This document shows positions 36,632 to 46,886 of a stretch of DNA of 64,000 bases, one piece after another. The first letter of the stretch is position 1, and each line of letters begins with the position of its first letter. Both the position numbers and the translations under genes were made by a program. The stretch covers positions 1-64,000 of the forward strand of contig NZ_JADKRV010000008.1 in NCBI RefSeq assembly GCF_015351025.1, read 5' to 3'. The stretch is from Curtobacterium sp. VKM Ac-1376 (GTDB lineage Bacteria; Actinomycetota; Actinomycetes; Actinomycetales; Microbacteriaceae). The notes beneath the pieces were generated by a model, which worked only from the letters and a program-made list of their open reading frames with translations, ran no database searches and was not told where the DNA came from.

Positions 36632-37571
36632 CGCCGCATCCCGTTCGGCGACGCACTACGTCGCCCCGATCGAGGAGACCCCGCTCCAGGCGGTCGACCA
36701 GGTCAACGAGGACGAGAAGACCCGTTCCCTGTGGACCGACGCGTGGGAGTCCATGCGCGGCCGTCCGACGTTCTGGATCTCGTCGGTCCTGATCCTGCTG
36801 ATCGTCGTCGTCGCGATCTTCCCCGGACTCTTCGCGCACGTCGACCCGCGGGCCGCGAACCTCGACTACAGCGACGAGGGGCCGCGAGCCGGGCACATCC
36901 TCGGCTTCACCCGTCAGGGTTCCGACGTCTACGCCCGCGTGATCTGGGGCGCCCAGAACTCGCTGATCGTCGGCATCGTGGCGACGATCCTGGTGTCGAT
37001 CGTCGGCATCGTGATCGGTGCGCTGGCCGGTTTCTACGGCGGCTGGCTGGACACGATCGTGTCCCGCATCGGTGACATCTTCTTCTCGATCCCCACCGTC
37101 CTCGGTGCGATCGTGATCATGTCGGTGATCCCGGCGCGCAACGCCATCACGGTGTCGCTCGTGCTCGCCGCGTTCGCGTGGCCGCAGATCGCGCGCATCA
37201 TGCGCGGTGCGGTCCTCAGCGCGAAGCAGGCGGACTACGTCATGGCGTCGGCCGCCCTGGGCGTCAATCGGTTCAAGACGCTCGTCCGGCACGTCATCCC
37301 GAACTCGCTGGCGCCGGTCATCGTCGTCGCGACCGTGTCCCTCGGCACGTTCATCGTGGCGGAGGCGACGCTGTCGTTCCTCGGTATCGGACTGCCGCCG
37401 TCGGCGCTCAGCTGGGGCCTCGACATCGGGACCGCCCAGACGTCGATCCGCACCAACCCGTCGACGATCTTCTGGCCGTCGGCCGCCCTGTCCATCACCG
37501 TGCTCGCGTTCCTGCTCCTCGGTGACGTGGTGCGCGACGCACTCGACCCGAAGGCGAGGGCTCGCCGATGA
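36621..37571 (+). CDS. Peptide ABC transporter permease (DppC type)
   Basis: 316 residues. N-terminal cytoplasmic region about 45 residues, first helix F-W-I-S-S-V-L-I-L-L-I-V-V-V-A-I-F, then the five-helix BPD domain with the EAA loop Y-V-M-A-S-A-A-L-G-V-N-R-F. Partner of the DppB-type protein. Overlaps its neighbours by 11 bp and 4 bp, showing one operon. Confidence 0.92.
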   Translation: MPSNAASRSATHYVAPIEETPLQAVDQVNEDEKTRSLWTDAWESMRGRPTFWISSVLILLIVVVAIFPGLFAHVDPRAANLDYSDEGPRAGHILGFTRQGSDVYARVIWGAQNSLIVGIVATILVSIVGIVIGALAGFYGGWLDTIVSRIGDIFFSIPTVLGAIVIMSVIPARNAITVSLVLAAFAWPQIARIMRGAVLSAKQADYVMASAALGVNRFKTLVRHVIPNSLAPVIVVATVSLGTFIVAEATLSFLGIGLPPSALSWGLDIGTAQTSIRTNPSTIFWPSAALSITVLAFLLLGDVVRDALDPKARARR

Positions 37572-39310
37572 GCGAGACACTGACCCAGCCGAGCAACAGC
37601 CGTACCGGCGGTTCCGGCGCCCCGCTGCTCGAGATCACCGATCTGCAGGTCGGTTTCAAGACCCAGAGCGGTCTCGTGCAGGCCGTCCGCGGTGTGAACC
37701 TCACGCTCGAGCAGGGCGAGCGTCTGGCCATCGTCGGCGAGTCCGGGTCCGGAAAGTCGACGAGCGCCCAGGCGATCATCAAGCTGCTGCCCGGTACCGG
37801 CGAGGTCACCGGCGGGTCGATCAAGTTCAACGGGCGCGAGCTCGTCGGGCTGAGCGACAAGGAGATGTCGGAGATCCGTGGGAAGGAGATCGGCTACGTC
37901 CCCCAGGACCCGATGTCGAACCTCAACCCGCTGTGGTCGATCGGCTTCCAGGTGGAAGAGGCCATCCGTGCGAACGGCATGGCCACCGGCAAGGCCGCGG
38001 TCCGCGACCGTGCGGTCGAGGTCCTGAAGGAAGCCGGTCTCGGCGACGCATCGACCCGCCTGAAGCAGTACCCGCACGAGTTCTCCGGCGGCATGCGGCA
38101 GCGCGTGCTCATCGGCATCGGTCTGTCGAGCCGCCCGCAGCTGCTCATCGCCGACGAGCCGACGAGTGCGCTCGACGTCACCGTCCAGCGCGTCATCCTC
38201 GACCACCTCGAGACCTTGACGCGCGACTTCGGCACCTCGGTGCTGTTCATCACGCACGACCTCGGGCTCGCCGCCGAGCGTGCCGAGAAGCTCGTCGTGA
38301 TGTACAAGGGCCAGGTCGTCGAGGCTGGTCCCTCGAAGGAGATCCTGGCGAACCCGCAGCACCCGTACACGCAGCGCCTCGTCGCGGCGGCACCGTCGCT
38401 GGCCAGCCGTCGCATCCAGTCGAAGGTGCAGCACCAGCGGGTCGACATCGCCGACGCCGGCAACGACGACGCCGAGCTGATCGCCCGGGCACAGGAGCGC
38501 GAGCACCGCCCGGCCGAGGACCTCATCGTGGTGAAGAACCTCGAGAAGGTCTACAAGCTGCGCGGCAAGAGCCTCGCCACGCGTGAACTCAAGGCCGTCG
38601 ACGACGTGTCGTTCTCGATCCAGAAGGGCACCACCACGGCGCTCGTCGGCGAGTCCGGTTCGGGCAAGTCGACCGTCGCGAAGCTCGTCCTGCAGCTCGA
38701 GAGCATCACGAGCGGCACCGTGCAGTTCGACGGCATCGACATCGGCGCGCTGAAGGGCAAGGACCTCTTCGACTTCCGCCGCCGCGTGCAGCCGGTGTTC
38801 CAGGACCCGTACGGCTCCCTGGACCCGATGTACAACGTCGGGAACACGATCGCCGAGCCGCTCGCCACGCACAGGGTGGGCGACAAGGCCTCCCGTCGAG
38901 CTCGCGTGCTCGAACTGCTCGATCAGGTCGCGCTGCCGAAGTCGATGGTGAACCGCTACCCGAACGAGCTGTCCGGTGGCCAGCGGCAGCGCATCGCCGT
39001 GGCCCGCGCGCTCGCGCTCAAGCCGGAGGTCATCGTCCTCGACGAGGCCGTCTCCGCGCTCGACGTGCTCGTGCAGGGACAGATCCTCGACCTGCTCACC
39101 GAGCTGCAGACCGAGCTCGGCCTGACGTACCTGTTCATCACGCACGACCTCGCGGTCGTCCGCCTCGTCGCGGACAACGTGTGCGTCATGCGCCGCGGGC
39201 AGATCGTCGAGAAGGCGACGACCGACGAGGTCTTCGCCGCCCCGAAGGAGCAGTACACGAAGGACCTCCTGGCCGCCATCCCCGGCGCCGGGTTCGAGTT
39301 CGGACGCTGA
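37568..39310 (+). CDS. Peptide ABC transporter fused ATPase (DppD-DppF)
   Basis: 580 residues, two nucleotide-binding domains in one chain. NBD1: Walker [13 protein letters not shown], signature F-S-G-G-M-R-Q-R, Walker B L-L-I-A-D-E-P-T. NBD2: [28 protein letters not shown]. Each is followed by the oligopeptide-type C-terminal region (N-P-Q-H-P-Y-T-Q, P-K-E-Q-Y-T-K-D-L-L-A-A-I-P). The canonical DEPxSALD is DEAVSALD in NBD2, a small variation. Confidence 0.93.
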   Translation: MSETLTQPSNSRTGGSGAPLLEITDLQVGFKTQSGLVQAVRGVNLTLEQGERLAIVGESGSGKSTSAQAIIKLLPGTGEVTGGSIKFNGRELVGLSDKEMSEIRGKEIGYVPQDPMSNLNPLWSIGFQVEEAIRANGMATGKAAVRDRAVEVLKEAGLGDASTRLKQYPHEFSGGMRQRVLIGIGLSSRPQLLIADEPTSALDVTVQRVILDHLETLTRDFGTSVLFITHDLGLAAERAEKLVVMYKGQVVEAGPSKEILANPQHPYTQRLVAAAPSLASRRIQSKVQHQRVDIADAGNDDAELIARAQEREHRPAEDLIVVKNLEKVYKLRGKSLATRELKAVDDVSFSIQKGTTTALVGESGSGKSTVAKLVLQLESITSGTVQFDGIDIGALKGKDLFDFRRRVQPVFQDPYGSLDPMYNVGNTIAEPLATHRVGDKASRRARVLELLDQVALPKSMVNRYPNELSGGQRQRIAVARALALKPEVIVLDEAVSALDVLVQGQILDLLTELQTELGLTYLFITHDLAVVRLVADNVCVMRRGQIVEKATTDEVFAAPKEQYTKDLLAAIPGAGFEFGR

Positions 39311-39879
39311 TCCACCTGGACACGAACGAGGCCGGACGTCCCGTCGTCCTCCGCGCTGGTCGCGGGGGCGCGGTGGCGTCCGGCCTCGTCGCAGTCCTGG
39401 GCCTCTTCCTGCTCGGCGACGCCTCGGTCCGGGGCAGCTGGGACGTCGTGCTCCGCGCTGCCGGCCCGATCGCCGTGCTGGTCTGGGCCCTCTGGGTGCT
39501 CAGCTACCGCCCGTGCATCGTGGTCGACGACCGCACGGTCAACGTCATCAACCCGCTCCGCCGCACCGTCGTGCCGTGGCACGCGGTCGCCGACGTCCGG
39601 CTCCGCTGGCAGATCGTGATCGAGACGGTCGCCGGCCGGAAGGTGCAGTGCTGGGGCGGCCCGTCGTTGCCTCGCCCGAAGCCCGCTCGCCGCGGCGAGC
39701 AGGCCGTGCTGCCCCAGCCCGACGAGATGACCGTGCTGCTCGACCGGTGGTCCGAGCGCCGCGCTGCCGCCGCCGACGGCGACGTCGTGCGCGGCTGGGA
39801 CACGCCGGCCCTGGTGGTCGGCGCGGCCACGCTGGCGCTCCTCGTCGTGTCGCTGCTCAGCCTGTGGCTCGGAGCCTGA
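39306..39879 (+). CDS. PH-domain-like membrane protein (bPH2 type)
   Basis: About 190 residues; start uncertain. Two adjacent hydrophobic helices (V-A-S-G-L-V-A-V-L-G-L-F-L-L-G and I-A-V-L-V-W-A-L-W-V-L-S), then a small beta-rich domain I-V-V-D-D-R-T-V-N-V-I-N-P-L-R-R-T-V-V-P-W, and one more helix at the C-terminus. The pattern helices-plus-R-P-I-E/V-V matches actinobacterial PH domain proteins. No ATG or GTG lies close; a CTG at 39306 would overlap the ATPase stop, while GTG 39373 would cut off N-terminal residues that look coding. Function unknown; a similar protein is at 46141. Confidence 0.65.
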
Positions 39880-39903
39880 CGCGGCTCTCGATCACGACGA
39901 CAC

Positions 39904-39952
39904 GGCGGACGGGAGGCCCGGCGCACGAGGTGCGCCGGGCCTCCCGTCCGCC
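39904..39952. terminator. Bidirectional hairpin between two transporter operons
   Basis: Perfect 23-bp stem (39904-39926 with 39930-39952), loop GAG, containing GGGAGGCCCGG. It lies between convergent transcription units and can end both. Confidence 0.88.
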
Positions 39953-39984
39953 TGCTGGTCACGTCCACGGCGTGACCGGCGTCG

Positions 39985-42156
39985 TCAGACGACCGCGCCC
40001 ACCCGCTCCGTGAGCAGGTGCTCCTGGTCGGTCTGGATGCAGGCGACGCCTCGGCCGTGCACGGGCTCGAGGCCCGGGTCGATCGTGCGGCACTGCTCCT
40101 GCCGGCCCTCGTCGAGGAGCTGGTAGAGCGGGCAGCGCGTGCGGAAGCGGCAGCCGTCGATGCGCTCCGTGGGGGAGGGCAGGTCGCCCTCGAGCAGGAT
40201 GCGCCCGCGAGCTGCTTCGGCCATCGGGTCCGGCACCGGGACCGCTGACAGCAGGGCTCGCGTGTACGGGTGCTGCGGGTCCGAGAAGACCGCGTCCCCG
40301 TCGCCGTACTCGACGATGCGGCCGAGGTACATGACCGCGACGTCGTCGGCGATGTGCCGGACCACGGACAGGTCGTGCGCCACGAACAGGTAGGACAGTC
40401 CGAGGCGGTGCTTCAGGTCCTCGAGCAGGTTGATCACACCGGCCTGCACCGAGACGTCGAGGGCGGAGACGGGCTCGTCGAGCACCAGGATCTTGGGCTC
40501 GACGATCAACGCGCGGGCGATGCCGATGCGCTGCCGTTGGCCGCCGGAGAACTCGTGCGGGTACCGGTCGATGTAGCTCGGCTCGAGCCCGACCAGCTCG
40601 AGGGCCTCGCGCACACGGCGTCGGATCTCGTCCTTCGGCACACCGTGCACGGTGAGGGGCTCGCCGATCACCGAGCCGATGTCGAGCCGAGGGTCGATCG
40701 ACGCCATCGGGTCCTGGAACACGACCTGGATGTCGCGCCGCAGCGCCAGGCGGTCCTTCTTCGAGAGCGAGGCGGTGTCGACGCCGTTCACCCGGATGGT
40801 GCCCTGCTGGGCGCCGGCGAGCTCGAGGATCTCCATGATGGTGGTCGTCTTGCCGCAGCCGGACTCGCCGACCAGGCCGAGCACCTGCCCGCGCTTCAGG
40901 GTCAGGGAGACACCGTCGACCGCGTGGACCTCGCCGATCTGCCGGCGGAACAGCGCGCCCTTGGTGAGCGGGAACGTCTTGACCACGTCCTGCAGCTCGA
41001 GCACGACGTCGTCGCCGTGGTCGACGGCCGCCTCGGGGACGTCCTCGGGGCGGGGGAAGATCTCCGAGCGCTCGAGGGTGCCCGCGGCGATCTCGTCCCG
41101 GCGGATGCACGCGGCGGTGTGGTCGACGATGACCGCCGGGGCCGAGACGGCCGCGCCGGTCGCGATGTCACCGACGGCGGCGTCGCCGGCGTTGGTGATC
41201 GCGCCGGTGCTCGCGCGCGTGATGGTCGGCGCGATGAGTGCGGGCTCGCCGTCGCGGCAGGCGTCGATGACGGCGGGGCAGCGGTCGGCGAACGGACAGC
41301 CGGTCGGCTTCTGCGTGAGCAGCGGCGGGCGGCCCTCGAGCGGGACGAGCCGTTCGGTCCGCGCGGCGGTCATGTTCGGCATCGATCGGAGTAGCCCGAT
41401 CGTGTACGGCATCACCGGCTCGCGGAACAGCGGCTCGACGGGTGCCGTCTCGACGATCCGGCCGGCGTACATCACGGCGACGCGGTCGGCGTTCCCGGCG
41501 ACGACGCCCAGGTCGTGTGTGATGAGCACCACGGCGGCACCGGTCATGTCCTTCGCGGTCTGCAGCACGTCGAGGATCTGCGCCTGGATCGTGACGTCGA
41601 GCGCGGTCGTCGGCTCGTCGGCGATGATCAGCTTCGGGTCGTTCGCGATGGCGATCGCGATCATCGCGCGCTGTCGCATGCCGCCGGAGAACTCGTGCGG
41701 GAACGCGTCGAGGCGCCGGGCTGGGTTCGGGATCCCGACGATGCGCAGCAGTTCCTCGGCGCGGGTGCGGGCAGCGTGCTGGGTGAGGGAGCGGTCGTGC
41801 AGGCGCAGCCCCTCGATGATCTGCTGGCTGATCGTGTACACCGGCGTCAGGGCGGACAGCGGGTCCTGGAACACCATCGCGATGTCACGGCCGCGCAGCC
41901 GGGACATCTCGCGGTCGTTCCTGCCGACGAGCTCCTGGCCGTCGAACCGGATGCTGCCCTGCACCTGGGCGGACGACGGCAGCAGCCCCATCACGGCCAT
42001 CGAGGACACCGACTTGCCGGAACCCGACTCGCCCACGATGCCGAGGAACTCACCGGGTGCCACCGCGTAGTCCACCCCGCGGACGGCGTAGACGGGCTTG
42101 GTCTTCGGGTTGAACGTGACCGAGAGGTCGGAGACGGTCAGCAGCGGCTCAGTCAC
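39985..42156 (-). CDS. Peptide ABC transporter fused ATPase (second system)
   Basis: 723 residues, two ATP-binding domains. NBD1: [35 protein letters not shown]2: [32 protein letters not shown]. The 80-residue linker includes a Cys-bearing G-C-P-F-A-D-R-C-P segment, and the C-terminus repeats it (F-R-T-R-C-P-L-Y), typical iron-sulfur-like Cys clusters of the Opp/Dpp ATPase C-terminal region. Longer than the first system's ATPase. Overlaps the permease gene by 8 bp. Confidence 0.93.
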   Translation of the reverse strand: MTEPLLTVSDLSVTFNPKTKPVYAVRGVDYAVAPGEFLGIVGESGSGKSVSSMAVMGLLPSSAQVQGSIRFDGQELVGRNDREMSRLRGRDIAMVFQDPLSALTPVYTISQQIIEGLRLHDRSLTQHAARTRAEELLRIVGIPNPARRLDAFPHEFSGGMRQRAMIAIAIANDPKLIIADEPTTALDVTIQAQILDVLQTAKDMTGAAVVLITHDLGVVAGNADRVAVMYAGRIVETAPVEPLFREPVMPYTIGLLRSMPNMTAARTERLVPLEGRPPLLTQKPTGCPFADRCPAVIDACRDGEPALIAPTITRASTGAITNAGDAAVGDIATGAAVSAPAVIVDHTAACIRRDEIAAGTLERSEIFPRPEDVPEAAVDHGDDVVLELQDVVKTFPLTKGALFRRQIGEVHAVDGVSLTLKRGQVLGLVGESGCGKTTTIMEILELAGAQQGTIRVNGVDTASLSKKDRLALRRDIQVVFQDPMASIDPRLDIGSVIGEPLTVHGVPKDEIRRRVREALELVGLEPSYIDRYPHEFSGGQRQRIGIARALIVEPKILVLDEPVSALDVSVQAGVINLLEDLKHRLGLSYLFVAHDLSVVRHIADDVAVMYLGRIVEYGDGDAVFSDPQHPYTRALLSAVPVPDPMAEAARGRILLEGDLPSPTERIDGCRFRTRCPLYQLLDEGRQEQCRTIDPGLEPVHGRGVACIQTDQEHLLTERVGAVV

Positions 42157-43087
42157 GGTTGGCTCCGGAGGTGGGGTCGATGGCGTCGCGCAGGGCGTCG
42201 CCGAGCAGGCTGGTCGAGAGCACGGTCGCGACGAGCGTCGCGGCGGGCAGGACGAAGAGCCACGGGCGGGTGACGGCGGACTGGCTGCCGGCGGCGAGCA
42301 GGGTGCCGAGCGACACGTCGGGCACCTGGATGCCGAAGCCGAAGAAGCTCAGCGAGCTCTCCGCCAGGATCGCGGCACCGACTCCCAGCGTGGCGTCGAT
42401 GATGAGCAGCGACGCGACGTTCGGCAGGATGTGCCGCCGGATGATCGTGAACGCCGGGACGCCCATGAACCGGGCGGCCTTGACGTAGTCGCGTTCGCGC
42501 AGCGACATCGTCTGGCCGCGGATCACACGCGCCATCACCATCCAGCTGAACACCGCGAGTCCGACGATCAGCGCGACCCAGGTCAGGTCCTTGAACACCG
42601 GGCTGAGCAGGACGAGCGCGTAGAACGACGGGATCACGAGCAGCAGGTCGATGACCCAGACGAGCAGACGGTCGGTGGTGCCGCCGAAGTAGCCGGCGAT
42701 CGCGCCGACGATGCCGGCGATGAGCGTGGCGGCAGGGCCGGCGATGAGCCCGATGAGCAGGGACTTCTGCAGGCCGACGAGGGTCTGCGCGTAGATGTCC
42801 TGCCCGATGTCGTTCGTGCCGAACCAGTGCGCGGCGCTCGGCGGCATGCCGAACGCGAGCCCGTCGGAGTCGACGGCGTTCCAGTGGTACAGGTACGGGC
42901 CGAGGAACGCCCAGAGGATGATGAGCAGCAGGACGCTGCCGCCGATCCGCGCGCGCCAGGTGCCGAACACCTTGCGCCAGAGCGGGGTGCGGCCGCCCTT
43001 GGCCTCGATGACGTGCGCCGGGACGCCGGCGTCGCCGTCGCCCGGGTCACCGGCGGTGGTCGTGGTCGTGGGGTCGAGAACAGACAC
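42149..43087 (-). CDS. Peptide ABC transporter permease (DppC type, second system)
   Basis: 312 residues. N-terminal cytoplasmic segment rich in Thr/Asp ([13 protein letters not shown]), first helix [13 protein letters not shown], then the BPD domain with EAA loop [13 protein letters not shown]. Lies 3 nt after the DppB-type gene and overlaps the ATPase gene; one operon of three genes on the minus strand. Confidence 0.92.
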   Translation of the reverse strand: MSVLDPTTTTTAGDPGDGDAGVPAHVIEAKGGRTPLWRKVFGTWRARIGGSVLLLIILWAFLGPYLYHWNAVDSDGLAFGMPPSAAHWFGTNDIGQDIYAQTLVGLQKSLLIGLIAGPAATLIAGIVGAIAGYFGGTTDRLLVWVIDLLLVIPSFYALVLLSPVFKDLTWVALIVGLAVFSWMVMARVIRGQTMSLRERDYVKAARFMGVPAFTIIRRHILPNVASLLIIDATLGVGAAILAESSLSFFGFGIQVPDVSLGTLLAAGSQSAVTRPWLFVLPAATLVATVLSTSLLGDALRDAIDPTSGANRD

Positions 43088-43090
43088 GGG

Positions 43091-44071
43091 TCACACCCTC
43101 ACTCGCGGGTCGAGCGCGGCGTACAGCAGGTCCGCGAGGGTCCCTGCGATGAGCACGAGGATCGCCGTGAAGAGGATCGTGCCCGAGGCCGCGTTGATGT
43201 CGTTGTTGCTGATGCTCTGGACGAAGTACTCGCCCATGCCGTGCCAGCTGAAGACCAGCTCGGTGATGCTCGCACCCGTCAGGATCAGGCCGAACGAGTA
43301 CGCGAAGAAGGTCGACATCGGGATGAGGGCGACGCGGACGCCGTGGCGCATGATCGCGGACCCGCGGGTGCGACCCTTCGATCGCGCGGTGCGGATGAAG
43401 TCGTTCGACAGCACGTCGAGCATCGCGGAGCGCTGGTACCGCGAGTAGGTGGCCACGGCGCCGATGGTCAGCGAGACCGTCGGTAACAGCAGGTGCACGA
43501 GGCGGTCGCCGAGGACCGGGAAGAACCCGCTCACCCCCGGCGTGTACTCACCGGTGAACCGGATCACCTGCGTCCCGACGCCCTGGTTGAGCGAGGTCGC
43601 GAGGATCATGAGCACGACCGCGATGACGAAGGTCGGGGTGGCGAGCACCGCGAACGACAGGTAGGTCGAGACCTGGTCCGAGGTGCGGTACTGCCGGACG
43701 GCGTTCCAGACGCCCAGCAGCACGCCGAGGACCGCGCCGAGCAGGGTGCCGATGACGAGCAGCCGCAGGCTCGTGCCGGACCGGGCGATGATGTCGGCCG
43801 TCACCTCGGTGCCGCGGGTGCTCATGCCGAGCGAGCCGTGTGTCACCAGGCCGACCCACCAGTCCCACGTGCGGACGATGAGCGGGGTGTCCGGATCGGC
43901 CCCGAGCTTCCGCAGGGACGCCTCGATGGTGCCCTGCGGCACCGCCGGGTTGCGCCCGAGGAACCGGGCGGCCGGGTTGAGCGTGCTGCTGGCGAGGATG
44001 TACCCGAGCGTGGTCGCCACGATCGTCAGGACGACGTAGTTGACGATCCGCTTTGCGATGAAGGCGAGCAT
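43091..44071 (-). CDS. Peptide ABC transporter permease (DppB type, second system)
   Basis: 326 residues. First helix I-V-N-Y-V-V-L-T-I-V-A-T-T-L-G-Y, long periplasmic loop with N-P-A-A-R-F-L-G-R-N-P-A, EAA loop F-I-R-T-A-R-S-K-G-R-T-R-G. First gene of the minus-strand operon; its start faces the SBP gene at 44327 across 255 bp that hold only promoters. Confidence 0.92.
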   Translation of the reverse strand: MLAFIAKRIVNYVVLTIVATTLGYILASSTLNPAARFLGRNPAVPQGTIEASLRKLGADPDTPLIVRTWDWWVGLVTHGSLGMSTRGTEVTADIIARSGTSLRLLVIGTLLGAVLGVLLGVWNAVRQYRTSDQVSTYLSFAVLATPTFVIAVVLMILATSLNQGVGTQVIRFTGEYTPGVSGFFPVLGDRLVHLLLPTVSLTIGAVATYSRYQRSAMLDVLSNDFIRTARSKGRTRGSAIMRHGVRVALIPMSTFFAYSFGLILTGASITELVFSWHGMGEYFVQSISNNDINAASGTILFTAILVLIAGTLADLLYAALDPRVRV

Positions 44072-44217
44072 GTACTTCGTGACCTCTGGGTGCGGCCGTC
44101 CGTCCGGACGGCGTTGTCGGTGGCGACAGGCTAGCCGTTCGAGCGACTGGGTGGGACAACGGAAGTGACGCTATGCAACATTCGTTACGAGCGTGTTTCG
44201 ATTCGTCGCACGGACCC

Positions 44218-44245
44218 TTGTGCAGCCTTCGGATGTGGCTAGGGT
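44218..44245 (+). promoter_or_regulatory. Promoter of the second SBP gene
   Basis: TTGTGC (44218-44223), 16 nt, TAGGGT (44240-44245). The ribosome site AAAGGGAA precedes ATG 44327. The divergent promoter for the permease operon must lie in the same 255-bp gap but I cannot place its boxes. Confidence 0.5.
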
Positions 44246-44326
44246 TCTCAACCAACAGACGCGACGGCGGGGGCCGTCGCGGTCCAGCGCGATCTGCGCG
44301 AACCACAACGAAAGGGAATCCTCGCC

Positions 44327-46045
44327 ATGCGAAAGAGGATCAAGGGCATCGCCGTCCTCGCCACCGCTGCGGCTGCCGCCGTCGTGCTGGCGGGCTGCTC
44401 CGGGGGCGGAACTGCGGGCAACAGCAGCTCCCCGGTCGCCGAGTCGTCGCTGAAGTCGACCGGCTGGACCGCCGCGGACCGCGCGGACGTGCAGGACGGT
44501 GGGTCGATCACCCTGCCGATCGACTCGGCTCCGGCCAACTTCCAGATCAACAACCTCGACTCCGGGACCGTCGACGACCAGGCGATCTCCGGGACCTACC
44601 TGCCGAGCTTCATCCAGTTCAAGGAGAACGGCGAGTGGGAGGCGAACAAGGACTACGTCGACTCCATCGAGCTGACGAAGGACTCGCCCCAGACCGTCGA
44701 GATCACGATCAACCCGAAGGCGGTGTGGTCCGACGGCACCCCGATCACCGAGAAGGACGTCGCCGCCAACTGGAAGGCGCTGAACGGCACGAACGAGGAC
44801 TTCGCGCCGCTCGCCACCAACGTGTGGGAGGACGTGAAGTCGGTCGAGCAGGGCGACGACGAGCGCGACGTCATCGTCACGTTCTCGAAGACGAACGCCG
44901 ACTGGCCGTCCGTGTTCACGTCGATCTACCCGTACTGGGCCGTCGACACCCCCGAGCACTTCAACACCGCCTGGGCCAAGGGTCCGTACGCCGCGGACGG
45001 CAAGACCTACGTCTCCGGCGGTCCGTACACCGTGGAGTCCTTCGACGCCAACGGCGGTGTGCTCACGTTCGAGAAGAACCCGAAGTGGTGGGGGGACGAG
45101 GGCAAGCTCGACACGATCGTGTTCAAGACGGTGTCACGTGACGGCGTCGCCCAGGCCTACGCCAACAAGGAGTTCGACGCGTTCAACCTGAACGGCAGCG
45201 CGGACAACTTCAAGACCGCCAACTCGCGGTCGGACTCGAAGATCGAGCGTTCGCTCGGCACGACGCAGCGTCAGATCACGCTGAACGGCACCGCCGACGT
45301 CTTCAAGGACCAGGACGTCCGTCAGGCGTTCGCGCAGGCGATCAACCGCAAGGTCCTCGCCCAGGCGATCCTGTCACCGGTGAAGAGCCCGGGTGACGTG
45401 CTCAACAACCTCGTCTACCTGCCCGGCCAGGAGGGCTACACGGACGACGTGTCTAGCGTCTACGGCTACGACACGGCCAAGGCGAAGAAGAAGCTCGAGG
45501 ACGCCGGCTACGAGATCGGCTCGGACGGCTACGCGACCAAGGGCGGCACGACGCTCGAGGTCCGGTTCGTGATCCCGTCGGACAACCCGAACTCGGCGAA
45601 CATCGCCCAGCTCGTGCAGCAGCAGACGAAGCAGGCCGGCTTCAAGGTCACGATCGACACCGTGCCGACCGACGACTTCTTCACGAAGTACATCACCACC
45701 GACGGCCGTGACTTCGACGCCACGTACTTCGCATGGCAGGGCACGCCGTTCCCGATCTCGTCGCTGAAGTCGATCTACTACCCCGCCGACGCCGGGCAGA
45801 ACTACACCGGGGTGACGGACGACTCGCTCGGTGCGGCGTGGGACAAGGCGAACGCCGAGCTCGACGCCGACGCCCGTACCGAGGACGCGCAGGAGATCGA
45901 CGAGAAGATCGTCAAGGTCGCCGGCACGATCCCGCTGTTCGCCGAGCCGTACGCCTGGGGTGTCCGCAAGGACCTGGTGAACTACGGTCCGGCGCAGTTC
46001 CAGCAGTACTCCGTCAAGTGGCAGGACGTCGGCTACACGAAGTAG
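44327..46045 (+). CDS. Peptide ABC transporter substrate-binding lipoprotein (second system)
   Basis: 572 residues. Signal peptide ends in lipobox L-A-G-C (Cys24), followed by a Gly/Ser linker. Body is SBP family 5: K-A-V-W-S-D-G-T-P-I-T-E-K-D-V, S-G-G-P-Y-T-V-E-S-F and I-N-R-K-V-L-A-Q-A-I-L. Divergent from the matching permease/ATPase operon. Sequence differs clearly from the SBP at 33855, so the two systems probably import different peptides. Terminated by the hairpin at 46065. Confidence 0.92.
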   Translation: MRKRIKGIAVLATAAAAAVVLAGCSGGGTAGNSSSPVAESSLKSTGWTAADRADVQDGGSITLPIDSAPANFQINNLDSGTVDDQAISGTYLPSFIQFKENGEWEANKDYVDSIELTKDSPQTVEITINPKAVWSDGTPITEKDVAANWKALNGTNEDFAPLATNVWEDVKSVEQGDDERDVIVTFSKTNADWPSVFTSIYPYWAVDTPEHFNTAWAKGPYAADGKTYVSGGPYTVESFDANGGVLTFEKNPKWWGDEGKLDTIVFKTVSRDGVAQAYANKEFDAFNLNGSADNFKTANSRSDSKIERSLGTTQRQITLNGTADVFKDQDVRQAFAQAINRKVLAQAILSPVKSPGDVLNNLVYLPGQEGYTDDVSSVYGYDTAKAKKKLEDAGYEIGSDGYATKGGTTLEVRFVIPSDNPNSANIAQLVQQQTKQAGFKVTIDTVPTDDFFTKYITTDGRDFDATYFAWQGTPFPISSLKSIYYPADAGQNYTGVTDDSLGAAWDKANAELDADARTEDAQEIDEKIVKVAGTIPLFAEPYAWGVRKDLVNYGPAQFQQYSVKWQDVGYTK

Positions 46046-46064
46046 TCGCAGCACCGATCACGAG

Positions 46065-46100
46065 CCACACCCCCGACGTCGCACGACGTCGGGGGTGTGG
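46065..46100. terminator. Bidirectional terminator
   Basis: Perfect 17-bp stem (46065-46081 with 46084-46100; CCACACCCCCGACGTCG), 2-base loop, between convergent genes. Confidence 0.85.
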
Positions 46101-46140
46101 TTCTGCGTCGGCGCACGCGGGCGGCCGCGGCGCCCCGGTC

Positions 46141-46692
46141 CTACAGCCGTGCCGCCGCCGTCGACGCCGCGAACCCGAGCACGATCATCGCCAGGATCGT
46201 CCACCCGTGGGTTCTGTGGGTGATCGGCGCAGCGACGACGCTCGCGGGGGGCGGGCCGTCCTGCGGCGCCGGGGTGGGCACGCGGGCCAGCATGCGCGCG
46301 GCCGCGGCGCCCACGTCGAGGTGATCCGCGCCTCCCGGCCGGTCACCGGTGCGCGCGTCGAGCCGCGCGGTCGGACGGGTTGCGATCCAGACGCGGCGCA
46401 CGCCCTCGCTCGTGACCACCTCGATGCCGTACTTGGTCCGGACCTCGGTGACCCGCGACCAGGTGTAGGTGCTCGTCCGCCGGACGTCCACGATGCGCAG
46501 GTGCTCGGGCATCAGCTCGATGCGTGGGCGCCACAGCGCGGCCCACGCGACGAACGCGATGCAGATGCTCGGGACGACTGCGAGCCAGGGGGAGCCGCCG
46601 CCGACCAGCGCGAGCGGCACGAGCACGGCGGCGGCGGCCCAGAGGACGAGGGCGAGGCGACGAAGACCCGGGGCGACGATGGTGGTGTGCAC
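46141..46692 (-). CDS. PH-like membrane protein
   Basis: 183 residues from GTG 46692. Two N-terminal helices (L-A-L-V-L-W-A-A-A-A-V-L-V-P-L and W-L-A-V-V-P-S-I-C-I-A-F-V-A-W), then R-P-R-I-E-L-M-P-E-H-L-R-I-V-D-V-R-R-T, a bacterial PH-type strand pattern, a Pro-rich stretch and a C-terminal helix (I-L-A-M-I-V-L-G-F-A-A-S). Architecture is like the protein at 39306. TACCCT (46699-46704, minus strand) 6 nt before the start indicates a leaderless mRNA and settles the start against a longer frame reaching 47196. Confidence 0.68.
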   Translation of the reverse strand: MHTTIVAPGLRRLALVLWAAAAVLVPLALVGGGSPWLAVVPSICIAFVAWAALWRPRIELMPEHLRIVDVRRTSTYTWSRVTEVRTKYGIEVVTSEGVRRVWIATRPTARLDARTGDRPGGADHLDVGAAAARMLARVPTPAPQDGPPPASVVAAPITHRTHGWTILAMIVLGFAASTAAARL

Positions 46693-46709
46693 CGGACGAG
46701 GGTACGAGA

Positions 46710-46788
46710 TGCCTCCCCGGAGACGCCCGGGGAGCGGGTGTGACACACCGGCGCGTATCTCCGGACGACCCGATTCTCCGGGGAGGCA
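46710..46788. repeat. 14-bp inverted repeat downstream of the peroxiredoxin gene
   Basis: TGCCTCCCCGGAGA (46710-46723) and its exact complement (46775-46788), 51 nt apart, in the 194-bp gap. Possibly the terminator of the peroxiredoxin gene; nothing else is seen there. Confidence 0.6.
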
Positions 46789-46886
46789 GATCCTGGTCGG
46801 ACCGCTCGTGCCGTCCATGGTCGTCGGCCCCGGTTCGGGTGTCAACACCTCACGTCGAACTGTCCAGCGGACCCCCACGCGGGGCT